From: UBA1715 sp045599365
GTDB taxonomy: Bacteria > Bacteroidota > Bacteroidia > Bacteroidales > UBA1715
NCBI GenBank assembly: GCA_045599365.1
Contig: JAZRVS010000185.1
Coordinates: 48,556 to 112,555, forward strand
Reading direction: 5' to 3'
DNA: 64,000 nucleotides
A program made the position numbers and the translations under genes. A model generated the notes under the pieces. That model was not told where the DNA came from and did not search any database. It was given only the letters and a program-made list of their open reading frames with translations. Shown piece after piece: positions 27,847 to 35,882 of the stretch. Position 1 is the first letter of the stretch, and the number at the start of each line of letters is the position of its first letter.

Positions 27847-28557
27847 CTATTCCATTAATGTTTCAAAGTCAATAGGTGTGCCAGAATTAAGTATTTCTGT
27901 GATAGTTCCATTGGAGCATTGCAACATACGAGATGGGAATTTTTCGGTCATTTGTACGTTGTGTGTAACTAAAAATATTGTACATCCCGATTTAGCAATT
28001 TCGTGGAATAGTTGAAATATTTCCTCAGATGTTTCTGGATCAAGATTTCCAGTTGGTTCATCTGCTAAGATTATTTCTGGATCGTTAAGTAATGCACGAG
28101 CAATTGCTACGCGTTGTTGTTCACCACCAGCAAGTTGTTGTATCATACTATTTTCCTTATCAGACATGCCAACTTGCTTCAATACTTCTGAAATACGAGC
28201 TTGTATTTGTGATGCTTTAGTCCAACCTGTAGCTTTTAGTACAAACGCTAAATTTTCGTGAACATTTCTATCAGAAAGTAATTGAAAGTCTTGGAAAACT
28301 ACAGAGACTTTTCTCCGAAGATACGGAATTTTTGAACGCTTTATTTTGTTCAAATCGTAGTCCGCAATCATTGCTTCGCCGTCAAGCAATGCTATTTCGG
28401 CATCCATTGTTTTGAGTAAACTTGATTTTCCTGCGGCTGTTTTACCAATAAGATACACCAATTCTCCTTCGGCAACAGAAAAAGACACGTTTGTCAATAT
28501 TGGATTATGGTAATCGTAACCAATTGTTGCATTGTTAAAATAAATCTTGTTCGCCAT
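27847..28557 (-). CDS. ftsE: Cell-division ABC ATPase FtsE
   Basis: 236 residues, a single ABC ATPase. Walker A GKTAAGKSSLL, Q-loop VFQDFQLL, signature QLAGGEQQRVAIARAL and Walker B ILADEPTGNLD fit FtsE more than SufC or LolD. FtsE with the membrane protein FtsX controls peptidoglycan hydrolysis at division. ftsX is not next to it. The signature reads LAGGE rather than LSGGQ. It heads a two-gene operon with sufB. Confidence 0.82.
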   Translation of the reverse strand: MANKIYFNNATIGYDYHNPILTNVSFSVAEGELVYLIGKTAAGKSSLLKTMDAEIALLDGEAMIADYDLNKIKRSKIPYLRRKVSVVFQDFQLLSDRNVHENLAFVLKATGWTKASQIQARISEVLKQVGMSDKENSMIQQLAGGEQQRVAIARALLNDPEIILADEPTGNLDPETSEEIFQLFHEIAKSGCTIFLVTHNVQMTEKFPSRMLQCSNGTITEILNSGTPIDFETLME

Positions 28558-28573
28558 AACAATAGAATTTTCG

Positions 28574-28581
28574 CAAAGATA
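28574..28581 (-). promoter_or_regulatory. -7 element of ftsE-sufB
   Basis: TATCTTTG on the minus strand matches TAnnTTTG, about 17 bp before the ftsE start. Confidence 0.5.
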
Positions 28582-28661
28582 AAAAAATGAGTAGAAATCT
28601 TGATTGTTCGTAATGATTTTCTGAATTATTCATTTTCTTTGCATAAGAAATAATTGATATA

Positions 28662-28780
28662 GGAAATAATATACAAGTTGGTTTAGTTGTCAGTATTCAG
28701 TTTTGTTTTCTTTTCTTAATGTAAAATTAATTATACAAAGAGGGGGGCTGATAACTTCCTCCTGATACCTGACAACTTAA
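28662..28780 (+). repeat. Copy 6 of the dispersed intergenic repeat
   Basis: GGAAATAATATACAAGTTGG to ATACCTGACAACTTAA, with a more worn core (TTTTCTTAATGTAAAA). It ends 11 bp before thrH. Confidence 0.7.
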
Positions 28781-28791
28781 TAAGAAAAATT

Positions 28792-29400
28792 ATGTGGGTC
28801 GTTTGTTCTGATTTAGAAGGCGTATTTGTTCCAGAAGTGTGGATAAATGTTGCGAGAATTACAGGTATTGATGCTTTAAAAATTACCACTCGCGATGAGC
28901 CAGATTACGATAAACTAATGAAATATCGTTTGAAAATTTTAGATGAACATAATCTTAAAATTCAAGATATTCAAAGAGTTATAACAAATATTAAACCATT
29001 AGATGGCGCTTTGGAATTTACTAAATGGTTGCGCGAAATTAGTCGTTTTGTTATTGTCTCCGACACATTCCAAGAATTTGCAAAACCACTTATGAAGCAA
29101 CTTGACAATCCATTTATTTTGTGTCATTCGTTAGAAATTGCTAAAGATGGTCAAATAACGAATTATAAACTTCGTCAGTCAGACCCAAAACGAAGAACAG
29201 TAGAAGCATTTCAAAGTATGAATTTTAAGGTTATTGCTTTTGGAGATTCGTATAACGATGTGTCGATGTTGAAAAAAGCAGAAGTTGGAATTCTATTCTG
29301 TCCACCACAAAAAGTTATAGACGAATTCCCAGAATTGCCAGTTGCGCATAATTATGCGGAATTGAAGGCTTTGATAGAAGAACATATTTACGAAGAATAA
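28792..29400 (+). CDS. thrH: Phosphoserine phosphatase / homoserine phosphotransferase ThrH
   Basis: 202 residues, HAD superfamily. The nucleophile motif is CSDLEGVFVPEVWINVA, a ThrH hallmark, followed by TTRDEPDYDKLM; motif II is IVSDTF and motif III/IV AFGDSYNDVSML. Known ThrH enzymes remove phosphate from phosphoserine and can transfer it to homoserine. Its stop codon overlaps the start of the next gene (TAATG), so the two are coupled. Confidence 0.93.
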   Translation: MWVVCSDLEGVFVPEVWINVARITGIDALKITTRDEPDYDKLMKYRLKILDEHNLKIQDIQRVITNIKPLDGALEFTKWLREISRFVIVSDTFQEFAKPLMKQLDNPFILCHSLEIAKDGQITNYKLRQSDPKRRTVEAFQSMNFKVIAFGDSYNDVSMLKKAEVGILFCPPQKVIDEFPELPVAHNYAELKALIEEHIYEE

Positions 29401-29828
29401 TGGAAGAGTTTCCTAAAAAAATAACTACTTTTTTAAAAAAACATCACGTTGTTACTGTTGCAACGTGCAAGGATAATCAGCCTTGGTGTTTCAATGCATT
29501 TTATGCATTTGATGAAGATTCTCATTCGCTTATTATAACTTCGCACGAAGATACGAAGCACGTGCAACAAGTGTTACAAAATGCGAAAGTTGCTGCCAGT
29601 GTTGTACTTGAAACTGAGATAGTTGGTAAGGTTCAGGGCCTACAAATAGCAGGCGAAATGTCAATGTGCAACGGAGAATACGAGAAAATAGCAAATAAAA
29701 TCTACATAAAACGATTCCCATTTGCTACGCTTGCCCCCAAAACCTTGTGGCGCATAGAAATTTTTGATGCAAAATACACCGACAATACACTTGGCTTCGG
29801 TAAAAAATTGACGTGGCGAAAGGAATAA
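29400..29828 (+). CDS. Pyridoxamine 5'-phosphate oxidase-like split-barrel protein (YhbP-like)
   Basis: 142 residues, the size of a single FMN-binding split barrel. HHVVTVATCKDNQPWCFNAFYAFD is the typical opening and LQIAGEMSMCNGEYEK a conserved middle part. It resembles E. coli YhbP rather than true PdxH, so the reaction is unknown. Translationally coupled to thrH. Confidence 0.8.
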   Translation: MEEFPKKITTFLKKHHVVTVATCKDNQPWCFNAFYAFDEDSHSLIITSHEDTKHVQQVLQNAKVAASVVLETEIVGKVQGLQIAGEMSMCNGEYEKIANKIYIKRFPFATLAPKTLWRIEIFDAKYTDNTLGFGKKLTWRKE

Positions 29829-29866
29829 AAAAAGTCCGTTTGTGAGTTTTTCATACCTCCGTTTTT

Positions 29867-29971
29867 CGTGACCGCTCACGTTATGTGATTCTCATATGAA
29901 ATTGAGCCATCGTGACCGCTCACGATGACCATTTTTTATATGAATTTAAGGCATCGTTAATGGTTACGATG
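29867..29971. promoter_or_regulatory. Cluster of three related palindromes upstream of upxY
   Basis: CGTGACCGCTCACG at 29867-29880, CATCGTGACCGCTCACGATG at 29908-29927 and CATCGTTAATGGTTACGATG at 29952-29971. The last two are each followed by GACC(A/G)-T6. Either hairpin terminators for thrH-PNPOx read-through or a repeated operator for the capsule locus. Confidence 0.6.
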
Positions 29972-30035
29972 ACCGTTTTTTATATATACGAATTTTGACG
30001 ATTCTTTTTTCCATTCAATAGAGGTGGAAATATAG

Positions 30036-30136
30036 GCAGGTATCAGTTTTTAGTAGTTAGTTTTCAGTTTGATTTCCATAAAGGTAAGTTGATTGCATAA
30101 AGAGATTTGTCTAACAACTGGTAACTTACAACTAAT
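30036..30136 (+). repeat. Copy 7 of the dispersed intergenic repeat
   Basis: Lacks the ACAATATACAAGTTG opening but keeps TTTGATTTCCATAAAGGTAAG, GCATAAAGAGATTTGTC and CAACTGGTAACTTACAAC. Last copy before the capsule locus. Confidence 0.72.
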
Positions 30137-30204
30137 TTACTGCCAAGATGTATGTCGTAAACATTTTTTTTCTTGCTTGTGTTACTTATTTGTGTAATAT
30201 TTGA

Positions 30205-30212
30205 TATATTTG
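30205..30212 (+). promoter_or_regulatory. -7 element of the capsule locus
   Basis: TATATTTG fits TAnnTTTG. It lies 80 bp before the upxY ATG, leaving a leader long enough for regulation. No inverted-repeat promoter switch was noticed. Confidence 0.5.
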
Positions 30213-30291
30213 CTATTATTACGTGGATTGGGGGTTGTTGGTTGGACGTAATTCATTTTATATCAATTCTGTTGTGTACGGAGTTATTCCT

Positions 30292-31026
30292 ATGCTACAA
30301 AATAACATTGGCAATGCATTTGCCAAGGATAACCAGGGTGTCGATGGTGTAATTTTAACAGATACAAGTAGTTCATCACAATGTGCTACGTCCCCCTCTT
30401 GGTCTTGCGATTCAATAGGGCAGTCGGTAGAGTATGTGCCTCAATGGTTTGTGATACGTGCTACTCAAGGACGTGCAGAAAAAGTTTACAAAGGTCTTAT
30501 GGAATCTGTTACGACTCATGCAATTAGTGATAGTTGCGAGTTCTATCTCCCTATGGTAGCCATACGTCAGATTGATAAATCGAATGCGGAAAAACCAATA
30601 AGAATTGTTGTAAAACAACCTCTTGACAATAGTTTGTTGTTCGCTCATTGCACGCTTCCTCAATTTCGTGATATTTTGCAGCTTCCTATCTCTGGACTCA
30701 CTCCGTATTACGACCATACACGCCAGACGGAATATGGTCGCAATCCGTTTCTGGTAGTTCCCGACAGCCAGTTTTTGAGTTTTCGGACTATTATCGATTC
30801 CGAGATGGAGGGTATTGTTACTGACCAAAACGATATGCCTACATTCTTCCAAGGAGATCGGGTGCGCGTGGTTGACGGACCTTTTACAGGAGTTGAAGGC
30901 TACGTGCTTCGTTACAAACACCAGCTTCGTGTGTTCGTACAATTGGATTGCCTTGGAACATTTGCAACTGCCTACGTGCCAAGAGCGTATTTGGAGAAGA
31001 TGGATGATAAGACGATAAGACAATAA
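30292..31026 (+). CDS. UpxY-type NusG-like transcription antiterminator
   Basis: 244 residues from the ATG at 30292 (MLQNNIGNAFAK); a GTG at 30223 gives a longer frame. The NusG N-terminal domain begins QWFVIRATQGRAEKVYKGL and the KOW domain reads FQGDRVRVVDGPFTGVEGYVLR. In Bacteroides, UpxY proteins are encoded first in each capsule locus and keep RNA polymerase from terminating in the leader. The ~33 kb of same-strand glycan genes that follow fit that role exactly. No upxZ-like partner was recognised. Confidence 0.9.
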   Translation: MLQNNIGNAFAKDNQGVDGVILTDTSSSSQCATSPSWSCDSIGQSVEYVPQWFVIRATQGRAEKVYKGLMESVTTHAISDSCEFYLPMVAIRQIDKSNAEKPIRIVVKQPLDNSLLFAHCTLPQFRDILQLPISGLTPYYDHTRQTEYGRNPFLVVPDSQFLSFRTIIDSEMEGIVTDQNDMPTFFQGDRVRVVDGPFTGVEGYVLRYKHQLRVFVQLDCLGTFATAYVPRAYLEKMDDKTIRQ

Positions 31027-31284
31027 GTCGATGAGATGATAAGACAATAAGACAACGTGATTTGCCGACATACAGACTCGCTGACTCACCGACTTACAGA
31101 CCTGTCGACATACAGACTCGCAGACTTAATAGAGGTCAACAAGACAACGAGTCAACAAGTTTTGCTAACTTGCCGACTTGTGGACTTGTAGACTTGCCGA
31201 CTCAAATACTCCCCGACTTGTCAAAACAGCAGGCTGAGCGAATTAGAAATTATGTACTTTAACTAAGAAAAAACTTAAATAATT
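31027..31284. repeat. Low-complexity GACTTGT/GACTCG-type repeat after upxY
   Basis: The 258-bp gap is built from worn units such as ACATACAGACTCGC, GACTTGCCGACTTGTGGAC and AAGACAACGAGTCAACAAG. A similar unit occurs inside the MmgE/PrpD coding region at 45751-45781. No gene is called here. Confidence 0.65.
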
Positions 31285-32082
31285 ATGACAGATAATACGA
31301 AATTCCAGATTATAGAAAATCTCTTGCAAGAATTTGAGAAGAAGACTGGTATGTCTCGTGAAGAGGTTGAAATGGAACTACTCAAGTTCATCACCGAAAA
31401 GAATAATTGTTCGATTTTTCAGGAGAATTCATCGGTCGAAGGTTGTAATAATGCATCTGACTATGATATGGATAATTATCCTCATTTTTCCCTTTGTAAG
31501 AACATACAAAAGTATACTCTTCGTGTCACTCTTCATGGAATCAAACCTGCTATTTATCGTAAGGTTACGGTACCGACCAACATTACTCTTCGACACCTTT
31601 CTGAACTACTTCTGCCCCTTATGGGTTGGGAAGATTATCATATGAATCAATTCCGTAAGGGCTACGACGTCTATAGTCCTGCCTATCAGAGAGAGTTCGA
31701 TTTCCCTTCGTGGGGTGAAACTCGCAATTTTAATCAGGAGGATTATACTCTATCTGACATCCTTAGCGAGAAAGGAAAGACTATAGAGTGGGAGTATGAC
31801 TTTGGTGACTCGTGGTGTCATGATATTCGCCTCTCTTCCATTGGCGAATATAGTGAAGGAGAACCTCTAATTTCTTTTGTACAAGGAGAACGTGCGTGTC
31901 CTCCCGAAGATTGTGGCGGTGTTTGGGGATATGAGGAATTGCTACAGATATACGAGAAAAAGAAATCTGGCAAACGCCTTAGTGTTGACGAGAGGGAACA
32001 CCTTAGCTATTATGATATAGATGATCCTGACTTCTTTGACTCTTCCTTCGCACACGAACTCTGCAAGAATTTTTGCGAGTGA
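31285..32082 (+). CDS. Plasmid pRiA4b ORF-3-like protein
   Basis: 265 residues. The core YTLRVTLHGIKPAIYRKVTVP, LLPLMGWEDYHMNQF, WEYDFGDSWCHDI and ERACPPEDCGGVWGYEELL is the standard signature of this family, which is often carried by plasmids and insertion sequences. The N-terminal ~75 residues form an extra helical region. Molecular function unknown. First cargo gene between upxY and the glycan genes. Confidence 0.9.
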   Translation: MTDNTKFQIIENLLQEFEKKTGMSREEVEMELLKFITEKNNCSIFQENSSVEGCNNASDYDMDNYPHFSLCKNIQKYTLRVTLHGIKPAIYRKVTVPTNITLRHLSELLLPLMGWEDYHMNQFRKGYDVYSPAYQREFDFPSWGETRNFNQEDYTLSDILSEKGKTIEWEYDFGDSWCHDIRLSSIGEYSEGEPLISFVQGERACPPEDCGGVWGYEELLQIYEKKKSGKRLSVDEREHLSYYDIDDPDFFDSSFAHELCKNFCE

Positions 32083-32186
32083 TAGACGTTTTAGAGTTTA
32101 GAGGTGTTCTTCGTTTCTTTTAATATATTGTTTTGAAAATAAATTGTACTTTCGTGGTCGCAGAATGAATTAGCAAAACATTGAAT

Positions 32187-32729
32187 ATGAGTCTCGGTTT
32201 AATTTCAAATAGACAAAAGGTAGGAGCTTTGCTCGCTTACCTCTGTGTGCGTATCCCTGATATGCAGTTGCTGAAGATTCTTTATTTAATTGCTGAGGAT
32301 TCCGTGTGTTTGCGTTCTATTCCTGTGACTTGGTTGGAGTATCAAGCATGGGAATAGGGACCTGTGGCTCATGAGGTTTATGAGGCTAAGAGTGGGGCTT
32401 TCTTTGATTACATTCAGTGCGAAAAAAAGGATGATGGCAAATGGCATGTGAATGCATTGGTGCATCATGCGTTTCAGTTAGAGAAGGATATGCAGAAGAC
32501 GAGCCAGTGGGAGAAGGAATTGATTGAGCGCATCATTGAGCGATGCAAGGACTTGTCAGCAGATCAACTTACGGGTGAGACTCATACGTCAGACTCGCTT
32601 TGGAACAAAGTCGTAACGGAAAATAATATTGATTTTAGTCGCAATCCGAAGACTGCAATTCGTCTGTGTTTGAGTCGAGATGCGAGATTGAAAAATCGCA
32701 GTGGTTGGCACAGGCTATGTAGGTTTTAG
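32187..32729 (+). pseudogene. DUF4065/SocA-like (Panacea) gene with an in-frame TAG
   Basis: The frame from 32187 reads MSLGLISNRQKVGALLAYLC and then LLKILYLIAEDS. After LEYQAWE a TAG stop lies at 32355-32357. The same frame continues at once as GPVAHEVYEAKSGAFFDYI, the conserved GPV(Y/A) part of the domain, to a stop at 32729. One base substitution therefore splits the gene. The last ~10 residues read into the dehydrogenase scar that overlaps its end. Family members are antitoxins or proteolytic adaptors of toxin-antitoxin systems; no toxin was recognised beside it. Confidence 0.78.
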
Positions 32730-32790
32730 CGGTGCAAAAGCATTAGGTGTAAAAATGGAGAAGGTGGATAAAATCAATAATCGTATATAG
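32692..32790 (+). pseudogene. Nucleotide-sugar dehydrogenase scar 1
   Basis: In a different frame from the DUF4065 tail the DNA encodes KIAVVGTGYVGFS, the NAD-binding start of UDP-glucose/UDP-ManNAc-type dehydrogenases, and ends with MEKVDKINNRI and a stop. The latter also resembles a downstream Ugd segment, so the scar contains a small internal rearrangement. There is no start codon and no remaining domain. Confidence 0.7.
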
Positions 32791-32855
32791 TTATGACATA
32801 TTGTACGATGTGACGGAGAAAAATTTTAGTTCAAAATAACGAATTAACATCATAT

Positions 32856-33284
32856 ATGGCCGAAAAGACCAACGAAAATAATAACATACAATTGATTGAT
32901 GGCAACAACAGCCAGATAGTCATCTACACTTCTTCCGATGGCAAGGTCAATCTTGATGTGCAGATAGATGCCGATACTGTGTGGCTTACACAACAGCAGA
33001 TAGCTCAACTCTATGGCAAGGCGGTTTCCACCATCAACGAGCATATCAAAAATATTTTGGAAGAAGAAGAGTTGAAAGAGGATGTGTGTGTAAAGAAATT
33101 CGGAATTTCCGAATTTCAGCAGAAAACCCCATTCTACTATAATCTCAGCATGATAATATCGGTTGGTTATCGTGTCCGTTCCAAGCAAGGAACACTCTTC
33201 CGCCAGTGGGCAACAAAGCGTCTTGAGGAAGCCATCATGAACGAGGAAAACGTGCCTCTTGATTATCGTGATGATTGTGCATAA
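32856..33284 (+). CDS. RhuM-family protein, C-terminally truncated
   Basis: 142 residues covering the N-terminal half of RhuM: VIYTSSDGKVNLDVQI, ADTVWLTQQQIAQLYG, STINEHIKNI, YYNLSMIISVGYRVRSKQGTLFRQWATK. Full RhuM proteins are about 330 residues, so more than half is lost. Homology fades after QWATKRLEE, and the stop codon lies within the first bases of a 99-bp direct repeat whose second copy follows the next gene. The truncation was probably caused by arrival of that repeat-flanked unit. Role unknown; RhuM genes occur in islands and near restriction or toxin genes. Confidence 0.75.
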   Translation: MAEKTNENNNIQLIDGNNSQIVIYTSSDGKVNLDVQIDADTVWLTQQQIAQLYGKAVSTINEHIKNILEEEELKEDVCVKKFGISEFQQKTPFYYNLSMIISVGYRVRSKQGTLFRQWATKRLEEAIMNEENVPLDYRDDCA

Positions 33285-33377
33285 ATCTTATGTGATGGTT
33301 ATGTGATTAGAAGTGTTAAACATTACGTAATTGATTGAAAATCAATAATTATTTTATGTGATGGTTATGTGATTAAG
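33279..33377. repeat. 99-bp direct repeat, left copy
   Basis: Begins GCATAAATCTTATGTGATGG inside the RhuM stop codon. Contains two copies of a unit opening TTATGTGATGGTTATGTG (33288-33309, 33354-33375) around a palindrome ATTGAAAATCAAT. The right copy has the same length and about seven differences. Confidence 0.9.
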
Positions 33378-33419
33378 TTGTATAGAGAGGTGACGTTTAA
33401 GTGTAAATAATTTAGTAGC

Positions 33420-34871
33420 ATGAATGATAAAGAACTCCAAAATATATTAGCCGATATTCAAGCTTCTTCTAAGGAATGTGAATGGATAGAGTTAAAGCAT
33501 AACAATTGGAAACCAGAACTTATCGGTGAGTATGTATCTGCTCTTTCTAATGGAGCAGCATATATGGGGCAATCAAAGGCTTATCTTGCTTTTGGTCTAA
33601 ATGATGAAACTCATGCTATTGAAGGAACTAATTTTGACCCACAAAAATTAAAAATAGGAAATCAAGAGTTGGAAAATTGGATTGCGACTCAACTCACACC
33701 ACGAATTGATTTTTCTTTTCATGAATTAATAACAAACCAGGGGCGAGTAGTAATTATAATAATAGATTCGGCGGGAAATACCCCGGTGAAGTTTCGTGGA
33801 GAAAGTTACATTCGAGTTGGCTCATATAAGAAACCTCTTGCAGAACATCCTGAACGAGAACGAAAAATATGGCAAAATACTTTACATAGTAGTTTTGAAA
33901 CAAAAATAGCAAAGGTTGGAGTGTCAGAAGATCAAGTCCTTAATTTAATAGATTATCCTACCGCATTTCGGCTTCTAAACATCCCATTGCCAGAGAATCG
34001 TACAGCAATAATTGATAAATTACAAGAGGAGCAATTTGTAGTTAAACGTCCATCTTGTTATGATATTACTAATCTTGGAGCAATACTTTTTGCTAATAAA
34101 TTGTCAGATTTTATTACTCTCAAGCGTAAGGCCGTTCGTCTTATCTTTTACAAAGAAGAAGACCGTATAAATGCAATTCGTGAAGTGTACATTGATAAGG
34201 GATACGCAATAGGATTTGAAGGTTTGATTCAAAATATATCGGATAATCTTCCTTCTAATGAGCAAATAGGAAAGGTCTTTCGTCAAGACATACCAATCTA
34301 TCCACCTTTAGCTATACGTGAATTTGTTGCGAATGCATTGATTCATCAAGATTTTTCTTTGGGAGGTTCTGCGCCAATGATAGAAATATTTAAGTGTCGT
34401 ATAGAAATTACAAATCCAGGTAACCCACTTATAGATACTCTTCGGTTTATTGATCATGCTCCTCTTAGCAGAAATGAATTATTGGCATCTACAATGCGTA
34501 GAATGCGGTTTTGTGAGGAACGAGGAAGTGGTATTGATCGTGCATTAGCACAATGTGAATTGCATCAGTTGCCAGCGCCCTCCTTTTTTAAAGATGATTT
34601 ATTTACCAAGGTTACAATGTTTGCTCCAAAAACTCTTCGTCAAATGAATTCAGAAGATAAAATAAGAGCTTGCTATCAGCATTGTTGTTTGCAGTATGTT
34701 GCTGGCAAAAAGATGACTAATGAATCTTTTCGAGATCGTTTAGGAATTGAGCCACAAAATTACTCAACTGCATCCCGTATTATTTCGGATACTATAGATG
34801 CTAAATTTGTAAAACCTTATTCGGAGAGTCAGTCTAAGAAATACGCTCAGTATATTCCTATATGGGCATAA
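33420..34871 (+). CDS. AlbA_2 / HATPase_c_4 transcriptional-regulator-like protein
   Basis: 483 residues. The N-terminal AlbA_2 domain (SKECEWIELKHNNWKPELIGEY, IRVGSYKKPL) is followed by a GHKL-type ATPase domain with REFVANALIHQDFS (Asn for Mg/ATP), IEITNPGNPL and RGSGIDRAL, and a C-terminal winged helix ending in YIPIWA. Such proteins are called divergent AAA or ATP-dependent helicase-like and are abundant in genomic islands; some belong to defence loci. The gene is bracketed by 99-bp direct repeats, one of which begins in its stop codon. Confidence 0.87.
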   Translation: MNDKELQNILADIQASSKECEWIELKHNNWKPELIGEYVSALSNGAAYMGQSKAYLAFGLNDETHAIEGTNFDPQKLKIGNQELENWIATQLTPRIDFSFHELITNQGRVVIIIIDSAGNTPVKFRGESYIRVGSYKKPLAEHPERERKIWQNTLHSSFETKIAKVGVSEDQVLNLIDYPTAFRLLNIPLPENRTAIIDKLQEEQFVVKRPSCYDITNLGAILFANKLSDFITLKRKAVRLIFYKEEDRINAIREVYIDKGYAIGFEGLIQNISDNLPSNEQIGKVFRQDIPIYPPLAIREFVANALIHQDFSLGGSAPMIEIFKCRIEITNPGNPLIDTLRFIDHAPLSRNELLASTMRRMRFCEERGSGIDRALAQCELHQLPAPSFFKDDLFTKVTMFAPKTLRQMNSEDKIRACYQHCCLQYVAGKKMTNESFRDRLGIEPQNYSTASRIISDTIDAKFVKPYSESQSKKYAQYIPIWA

Positions 34872-34964
34872 ATCTTATGTGATGGTTATGTGATTAGAAG
34901 TATTAAATATTGTGTAATTAATTGAAAATCAATGATTATTTTATGTGATGGTTATGTGATTAAG
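34866..34964. repeat. 99-bp direct repeat, right copy
   Basis: Begins GCATAAATCTTATGTGATGG in the stop codon of the AlbA/HATPase gene. The two internal units lie at 34875-34896 and 34941-34962, so the TTATGTGATGG unit occurs four times in all. Confidence 0.9.
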
Positions 34965-35059
34965 CAAATAAAATTCATTATTTTGTTCTATGGTAGATAA
35001 CCAAGAATGACAGTTAAGCATAATGGTCAACAAAAACGAAGGAATATTTATTATATACA

Positions 35060-35149
35060 ATGACATCGTTTGAAAATATTAAAATTGCAGTAGCTGGCAC
35101 AGGCTATGTAGGTCTTAGCATCGCTACATTCATTCAAATGAAAATATAA
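35060..35149 (+). pseudogene. Nucleotide-sugar dehydrogenase scar 2
   Basis: A real-looking start, MTSFENIKIAVAGTGYVGLS, runs for 23 family-like codons (through IAT) and then six unrelated ones to a stop. It is the 5' end of a UDP-sugar 6-dehydrogenase. Directly after it comes the DUF3791 cargo. Confidence 0.8.
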
Positions 35150-35172
35150 AATTTATCAACCTACATCGTGTT

Positions 35173-35388
35173 ATGAATATCAGAGATATATCACAATACA
35201 TTGTGGCGCTTATAGCTGAATTTGCAAAGCGCTATCAGCTCACAGATCGACAGGCAGCTCGCTACCTTAGCCGCTACCATGCTCTTGAAATGTGCCAAAA
35301 ACACTATGGCTTCATGCACACTCAATCTTTCGAGTCCAATATCGCTGACCTTGCTGCCTATTGTCAGCGAATGGGTGGACAACTATAG
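35173..35388 (+). CDS. DUF3791 protein
   Basis: 71 residues, starting MNIRDISQYIVALIAEFAKRY and containing the typical TDRQAARYLSRYHALEMCQKHYG helix pair. DUF3791 genes are found immediately upstream of DUF3990 genes in Bacteroidales, as here (14 bp gap). I infer an antitoxin-like partner; no experimental role is known to me. Confidence 0.82.
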   Translation: MNIRDISQYIVALIAEFAKRYQLTDRQAARYLSRYHALEMCQKHYGFMHTQSFESNIADLAAYCQRMGGQL

Positions 35389-35402
35389 TACAAATATCAA
35401 CA

Positions 35403-35882
35403 ATGATACTCTATCACGGATCAAATACAAGCATTGACAACATAGACTTGACTCGATGCAACAGGTACAAAGACTTCGGACAAGCCTTCTACCTCACTAC
35501 CGATCTTAAACAAGCAGAGGAGGTTGCTAAGGCAAGGACTGAATTCTTCGGAGGGGAACCAGTGATCAACACTTACGAGTTTGATGAAACACTACTTACC
35601 GATGGCTCTCTCGCCTTTCAGTCCTTCCCATCCTATACTGATGAGTGGACAGAATTCGTCTTTAATCACCGTGATGAAACCAACGTGCCACCTCACATGC
35701 ATAATTTTGACATTGTCTATGGACCTATAGCCAACGATCGTGTGGGCATGCAAGTGCGAAACTACCGTCAAGGCTACATTACACTCGAAGAATTTCGCAG
35801 AAGACTACAATACATGAAAGGCGAAACTTACCAGTATGCCTTCTGCACTACACGTGCCATATCAAAACTTCGCAAGTTATGA
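35403..35882 (+). CDS. DUF3990 protein, ADP-ribosyltransferase-like
   Basis: 159 residues from the ATG at 35403 (MILYHGSNTSIDNIDL); a longer upstream frame overlaps DUF3791 and looks spurious. YHGS and FGQAFYLTTD resemble the first two catalytic signatures of the ADP-ribosyltransferase fold (H and Y), and DIVYGPIANDR is characteristic of DUF3990. A mono-ADP-ribosyltransferase or related toxin is plausible but unproven. It overlaps the next small gene by 4 bp or abuts it. Confidence 0.82.
   Translation: MILYHGSNTSIDNIDLTRCNRYKDFGQAFYLTTDLKQAEEVAKARTEFFGGEPVINTYEFDETLLTDGSLAFQSFPSYTDEWTEFVFNHRDETNVPPHMHNFDIVYGPIANDRVGMQVRNYRQGYITLEEFRRRLQYMKGETYQYAFCTTRAISKLRKL

Noticed and set aside
31062..31262. 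66-codon frame after upxY (possible upxZ)
   Set aside because: Translated from a tandem simple repeat; does not resemble UpxZ.
33279..34964. Repeated TTATGTGATGG units as a CRISPR array
   Set aside because: Only four units in two pairs, no regular spacers and no cas genes.
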